From Gammaproteobacteria bacterium (GTDB lineage: Bacteria; Pseudomonadota; Gammaproteobacteria; Steroidobacterales; Steroidobacteraceae): 9,364 bases of DNA. The notes under the pieces are model-generated. The model was not told the origin of the DNA. It saw only the letters and a list, made by a program, of their open reading frames with translations, and did not search any database. The stretch spans positions 1-9,364 of the forward strand of contig JASHUC010000275.1 of assembly GCA_030040235.1 (NCBI GenBank), in the 5' to 3' direction. Shown here one piece after another: positions 7,208 through 9,364 of the stretch. Numbering within the stretch: the stretch's first letter is position 1; every line of letters starts with the position of its first letter. The position numbers and the translations under genes are program-made.

Positions 7208-8560
7208 TCAATGGGCTGGAAACGATGGGGCGCTCGCGGCCACCGCCGGCTCGGCCGCCTCGCCGAGAATACGGCCCTCATGGCGCTTGATGAAGCACAT
7301 CGCGATCAGGGTGACGAGCGCACAACCCACCATGAAGTAAGCGGGCCCCGTCGGGGAGCCTGTCGCCTTGACGAGTACGGTCGCGAGCAATGGCGCGGTG
7401 CCACTGAATAAGGAAAATGCGAGATTGAACGAGACCGCAATGCCTGAGAAGCGGATGCGGGTCGGAAAGAGGTCGGCCACGATGCCGGCCATCGGTCCGT
7501 TGCAGAGCGATGCAGCGAGGCCCGCGCCGATGAAAATGGGAATGAGCTGCACCGTGTGGCCCGCCGCGGCATCGAAGAACGGGATGCAGAAGGCGGCGAG
7601 GAGGAAGGATCCCGCCCCGAGGATCCAGCGCTTCGGGATGCGGTCGCTCAGCCAGGCGGTGAGCAGCATGCCGAAGGACAGGACCAGCAGCCCGATGTTC
7701 TGGGCCGCGATCCCCTCGAGATACGTCCGGTGCATCACCCGCTGCATGAAGGTGGGCATCGCGAACAGCAGCCCGTTGAAGCCCGCCGTGGCGACCATGG
7801 CCGCGATCGCAAAGCCGGTCGCCGCCGGAGCGGTGCGCATGAGCTCGAGGAACGGCCGCTTGGAGGTGGTGTGGCGGAGCTTCTTGAACTCCTCGGTCTC
7901 CGACAGCGACAGCCGCAGCCAGAAGCTCACGAACCCGAGCAGCCCTCCGACGAGAAACCCGATGCGCCAGCCCCAGTGCGCCACCGCAGCCGGATCGAGC
8001 AGCTTCACCACGGCGTAACCCACGCCGGAGGCGAGCGCGACCCCCGTATTGACGCAGAAGAAGATGAAACCCGAGGAAAATCCAGCCCGCCGCGGGGCGG
8101 TCTCGACGACGTAGGTGATGGCCCCCGGAAGCTCACCGCCCAGAGAGAAGCCCTGGATCAGGCGCAGGACGATCACCCCCACGGTCGCACCCGCTCCCCA
8201 CTGGGCATAGCTCGGAAGCAGTCCGAGCGCGAGCGTGGCGGTCGACATGATGAGGATCGAGCAGATGAACACCCGGCGCCGCCCGTACTTGTCGCCGAAG
8301 TGGCTGAAGATGACCCCGCCCATGAGCCGTGGGACATAACCCAGCGCGAACACCGAATACGACAGCATCAGCCCGATGAGCGGGCTTTTCGCCGGGGCGA
8401 AGAACGCATCCCCGATGTACTGTGCGAAGGTGCTGTAGATGACGAAATCGTAGAATTCGAGCGCGCCGCCCAAGCTCGAGAGCACGATGACGCGCCACTG
8501 CGCGCGTCCGATACCGGAAGCATTCGCAGCCGGCTGTGGCAGAGACGGTTTCAGCGACAT
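7208..8560 (-). CDS. MHS-type major facilitator superfamily transporter
   Basis: 450 residues, consistent with a 12-helix inner-membrane symporter. Metabolite:H+ symporter (MHS) hallmarks are visible: GGALEFYDFVIYSTFAQYIG (31-50) in helix 1; the loop 2-3 motif GDKYGRRR (89-96); RLIQGFSLGGELPGA (133-147) in helix 4; HWGWRIGFLVGG (195-206); and the second-half PTRIRFSGIAVSFNL (366-380). The family takes up organic acids, osmolytes or other small solutes with protons. The substrate cannot be decided from sequence; relatives include the 2-oxoglutarate, proline/betaine and citrate carriers. The ATG at 8560 has only a weak ribosome site; the ATG upstream at 8577 (minus strand) is out of frame. aceB follows 88 bp downstream, which hints at carboxylate uptake, but only from position. 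The far end of the gene faces the divergently transcribed hydrolase. Confidence 0.92.
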   Translation of the reverse strand: MSLKPSLPQPAANASGIGRAQWRVIVLSSLGGALEFYDFVIYSTFAQYIGDAFFAPAKSPLIGLMLSYSVFALGYVPRLMGGVIFSHFGDKYGRRRVFICSILIMSTATLALGLLPSYAQWGAGATVGVIVLRLIQGFSLGGELPGAITYVVETAPRRAGFSSGFIFFCVNTGVALASGVGYAVVKLLDPAAVAHWGWRIGFLVGGLLGFVSFWLRLSLSETEEFKKLRHTTSKRPFLELMRTAPAATGFAIAAMVATAGFNGLLFAMPTFMQRVMHRTYLEGIAAQNIGLLVLSFGMLLTAWLSDRIPKRWILGAGSFLLAAFCIPFFDAAAGHTVQLIPIFIGAGLAASLCNGPMAGIVADLFPTRIRFSGIAVSFNLAFSLFSGTAPLLATVLVKATGSPTGPAYFMVGCALVTLIAMCFIKRHEGRILGEAAEPAVAASAPSFPAH

Positions 8561-8771
8561 TGACCGCGGGATCTCATGCAGGGTGCGGGTGCGCGATCTT
8601 AGTACGAAGCTCCGGATCGGGCACGCTCGCGAGCGCGGGCCCGGCGGCCGTTGCGCGCGGGACGGGGGGCCGTGGCACCGGTAATGCTATGGGTGCACTT
8701 GATACCGCCGGTGAGACCCCCTGAAACTGGCGCGTTGACCCCGTGGATCGCATATGTTACCGGTTGAGATA
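8561..8771. promoter_or_regulatory. Divergent intergenic region with repeated ACCG/CGGT dyads
   Basis: This region must hold the promoters of the leftward transporter and the rightward hydrolase, but no strong sigma70 pair stands out for either. Three copies of one dyad occur: ACCGGT at 8677-8682, ACCGCCGGT at 8704-8712 and ACCGGT at 8759-8764. The last lies just before the hydrolase start. They could be sites for a dimeric regulator. A perfect 12-bp palindrome, CGCTCGCGAGCG, sits at 8624-8635, closer to the transporter. No open frame in this region looks like a gene. Confidence 0.35.
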
Positions 8772-9364
8772 ATGGCGGATCGCAGGCGGTTCTTGAAGAC
8801 ACTGGCGGGCGGGGCTGCCGGGCTCGCGCTTCCCGGATTCCTGCCGCGCCTAGCCCTTGCCCGATCGAGATCCGCATCCGTGGCGCCGCTCACCGTTCAG
8901 CGCCTGTCGGAGCGCCTCGCCGTGATCGCGGGTGCCGGAGGGAACGTCGTCGTGCTGAGCGGCCCCGATTCGGTGCTGCTCGTGGACTCGGGCTCCCCGC
9001 AGCGCGCGCCCGATGTTCTCCAAGCCCTCGCCGGACTTCCCGGGGGACATCGGATCGATACCGTCTTCAACACGCATTGGCACTGGGAGCATACGGGCGG
9101 CAACGAGCTCATGAGAAAGGCCGGGGCGCGGATCCTCGCGCACGAGAACACCCGCCTGTGGCTCGGCACCGAAATCTGGGTGGAGTGGCAGAACCGTACC
9201 TATCCGCCGCGTGCGCAGGGCGCGTGGCCGACGCAGACGTTCTACACCACGGGCAGGATGAGCTTCGCGGGTGAGCCGATCGAGTACGGCTATCTCGAGG
9301 AAGCGCATACCGACGGGGACATCTACGTCTACTTCCGCGGGCAGAACGTGCTGGTTCCGGGCTG
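8772..9364 (+). CDS. Tat-exported metallo-beta-lactamase-fold hydrolase, 3' truncated
   Basis: The frame is open from ATG 8772 to the right edge (197 whole codons), about two thirds of a typical 300-residue member. An in-frame ATG at 8754 would add only six residues and is an alternative start. The N-terminus is a textbook Tat signal: twin-arginine RRRFLK (residues 4-9), hydrophobic LAGGAAGLALPGF, then LALA near 27-30, so export to the periplasm is likely. The MBL fold is supported by VVVLSGPDSVLLVDSGSP (59-76), NTHWHWEHTGGNEL (100-113) and AHTDGDIYVYF (178-188), giving putative metal ligands H102, H104, H107 and H179. The usual Asp of HxHxDH is Glu (E106). The DGD after H179 resembles the GD-VVY motif of SoxH-like or quinoprotein-relay-type and B3-like hydrolases. 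Substrate unknown. No antibiotic-resistance role can be claimed. Confidence 0.9.
   Translation, partial: MADRRRFLKTLAGGAAGLALPGFLPRLALARSRSASVAPLTVQRLSERLAVIAGAGGNVVVLSGPDSVLLVDSGSPQRAPDVLQALAGLPGGHRIDTVFNTHWHWEHTGGNELMRKAGARILAHENTRLWLGTEIWVEWQNRTYPPRAQGAWPTQTFYTTGRMSFAGEPIEYGYLEEAHTDGDIYVYFRGQNVLVPG

Noticed and set aside
7556..8563. Open frame of 335 codons on the + strand across the transporter gene
   Set aside because: It lies wholly antisense to the transporter, whose minus-strand product has clear MFS motifs. The + strand product is a low-complexity, charged sequence typical of shadow frames in GC-rich DNA.
8624..8635. Perfect 12-bp palindrome CGCTCGCGAGCG
   Set aside because: It is composed almost only of G and C and could arise by chance here. 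There is no second copy nearby, so it is not claimed as an operator on its own.
8721..8746. Heat-shock-like promoter elements (CTGAAA and CCCCGTGG, 12 bp apart)
   Set aside because: Both parts match the sigma32 consensus only partly, and the GC-rich context makes such matches common.
8735..8758. TTGACC as a -35 for the hydrolase gene
   Set aside because: No acceptable -10 lies 16-18 bp downstream; the nearest AT-rich run (TATGTT, 8753-8758) is only 12 bp away.

Overview
The window is GC-rich, densely coded bacterial chromosome. The gene set combines an exported DUF1592/DUF1552-type module, a malate synthase A, an MHS-type transporter and a PIN-domain toxin. It fits a free-living, probably soil or aquatic proteobacterium, perhaps a gammaproteobacterium of the Steroidobacter kind. 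That placement is inference from gene content; there is no rRNA or other marker here. I see no tRNA, rRNA, CRISPR array, insertion sequence or phage gene.

Layout. (1) Positions 2-4604, + strand, hold three close-set genes that look like one operon: a left-truncated c-type-haem-motif protein (DUF1595-DUF1592-DUF1588-DUF1585), a Tat-signal DUF1552 protein, and a signal-peptide-bearing protein of about eleven ankyrin repeats ending in a short tandem-repeat tail. All three appear to act outside the cytoplasm. The joint function is unknown. (2) A 132-bp gap carries a candidate promoter with an AT-rich direct repeat. It is followed by a two-gene toxin-antitoxin cassette (4737-5467, + strand): a ribbon-helix-helix-like antitoxin and a VapC-type PIN toxin that overlap by 4 bp (GTGA). 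(3) On the - strand are an MHS-type major facilitator transporter (7208-8560) and, 88 bp downstream, malate synthase A (aceB, 5461-7119). The 3' ends of aceB and the toxin gene overlap by 7 bp, tail to tail. (4) A 211-bp divergent intergenic region with three ACCG/CGGT dyads separates the transporter from a Tat-signal metallo-beta-lactamase-fold hydrolase (8772 to the right edge, truncated). That protein has HxHxEH where the family usually has HxHxDH.

How the genes may work together. The exported ankyrin/DUF1552/DUF1592 set is the least understood part and the best candidate for an undescribed system. Malate synthase condenses glyoxylate with acetyl-CoA in the glyoxylate shunt. The co-oriented transporter could supply a related organic acid, but isocitrate lyase is not in the window and the link is only positional. 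The toxin-antitoxin cassette looks like a compact accessory insertion between two housekeeping-like blocks.
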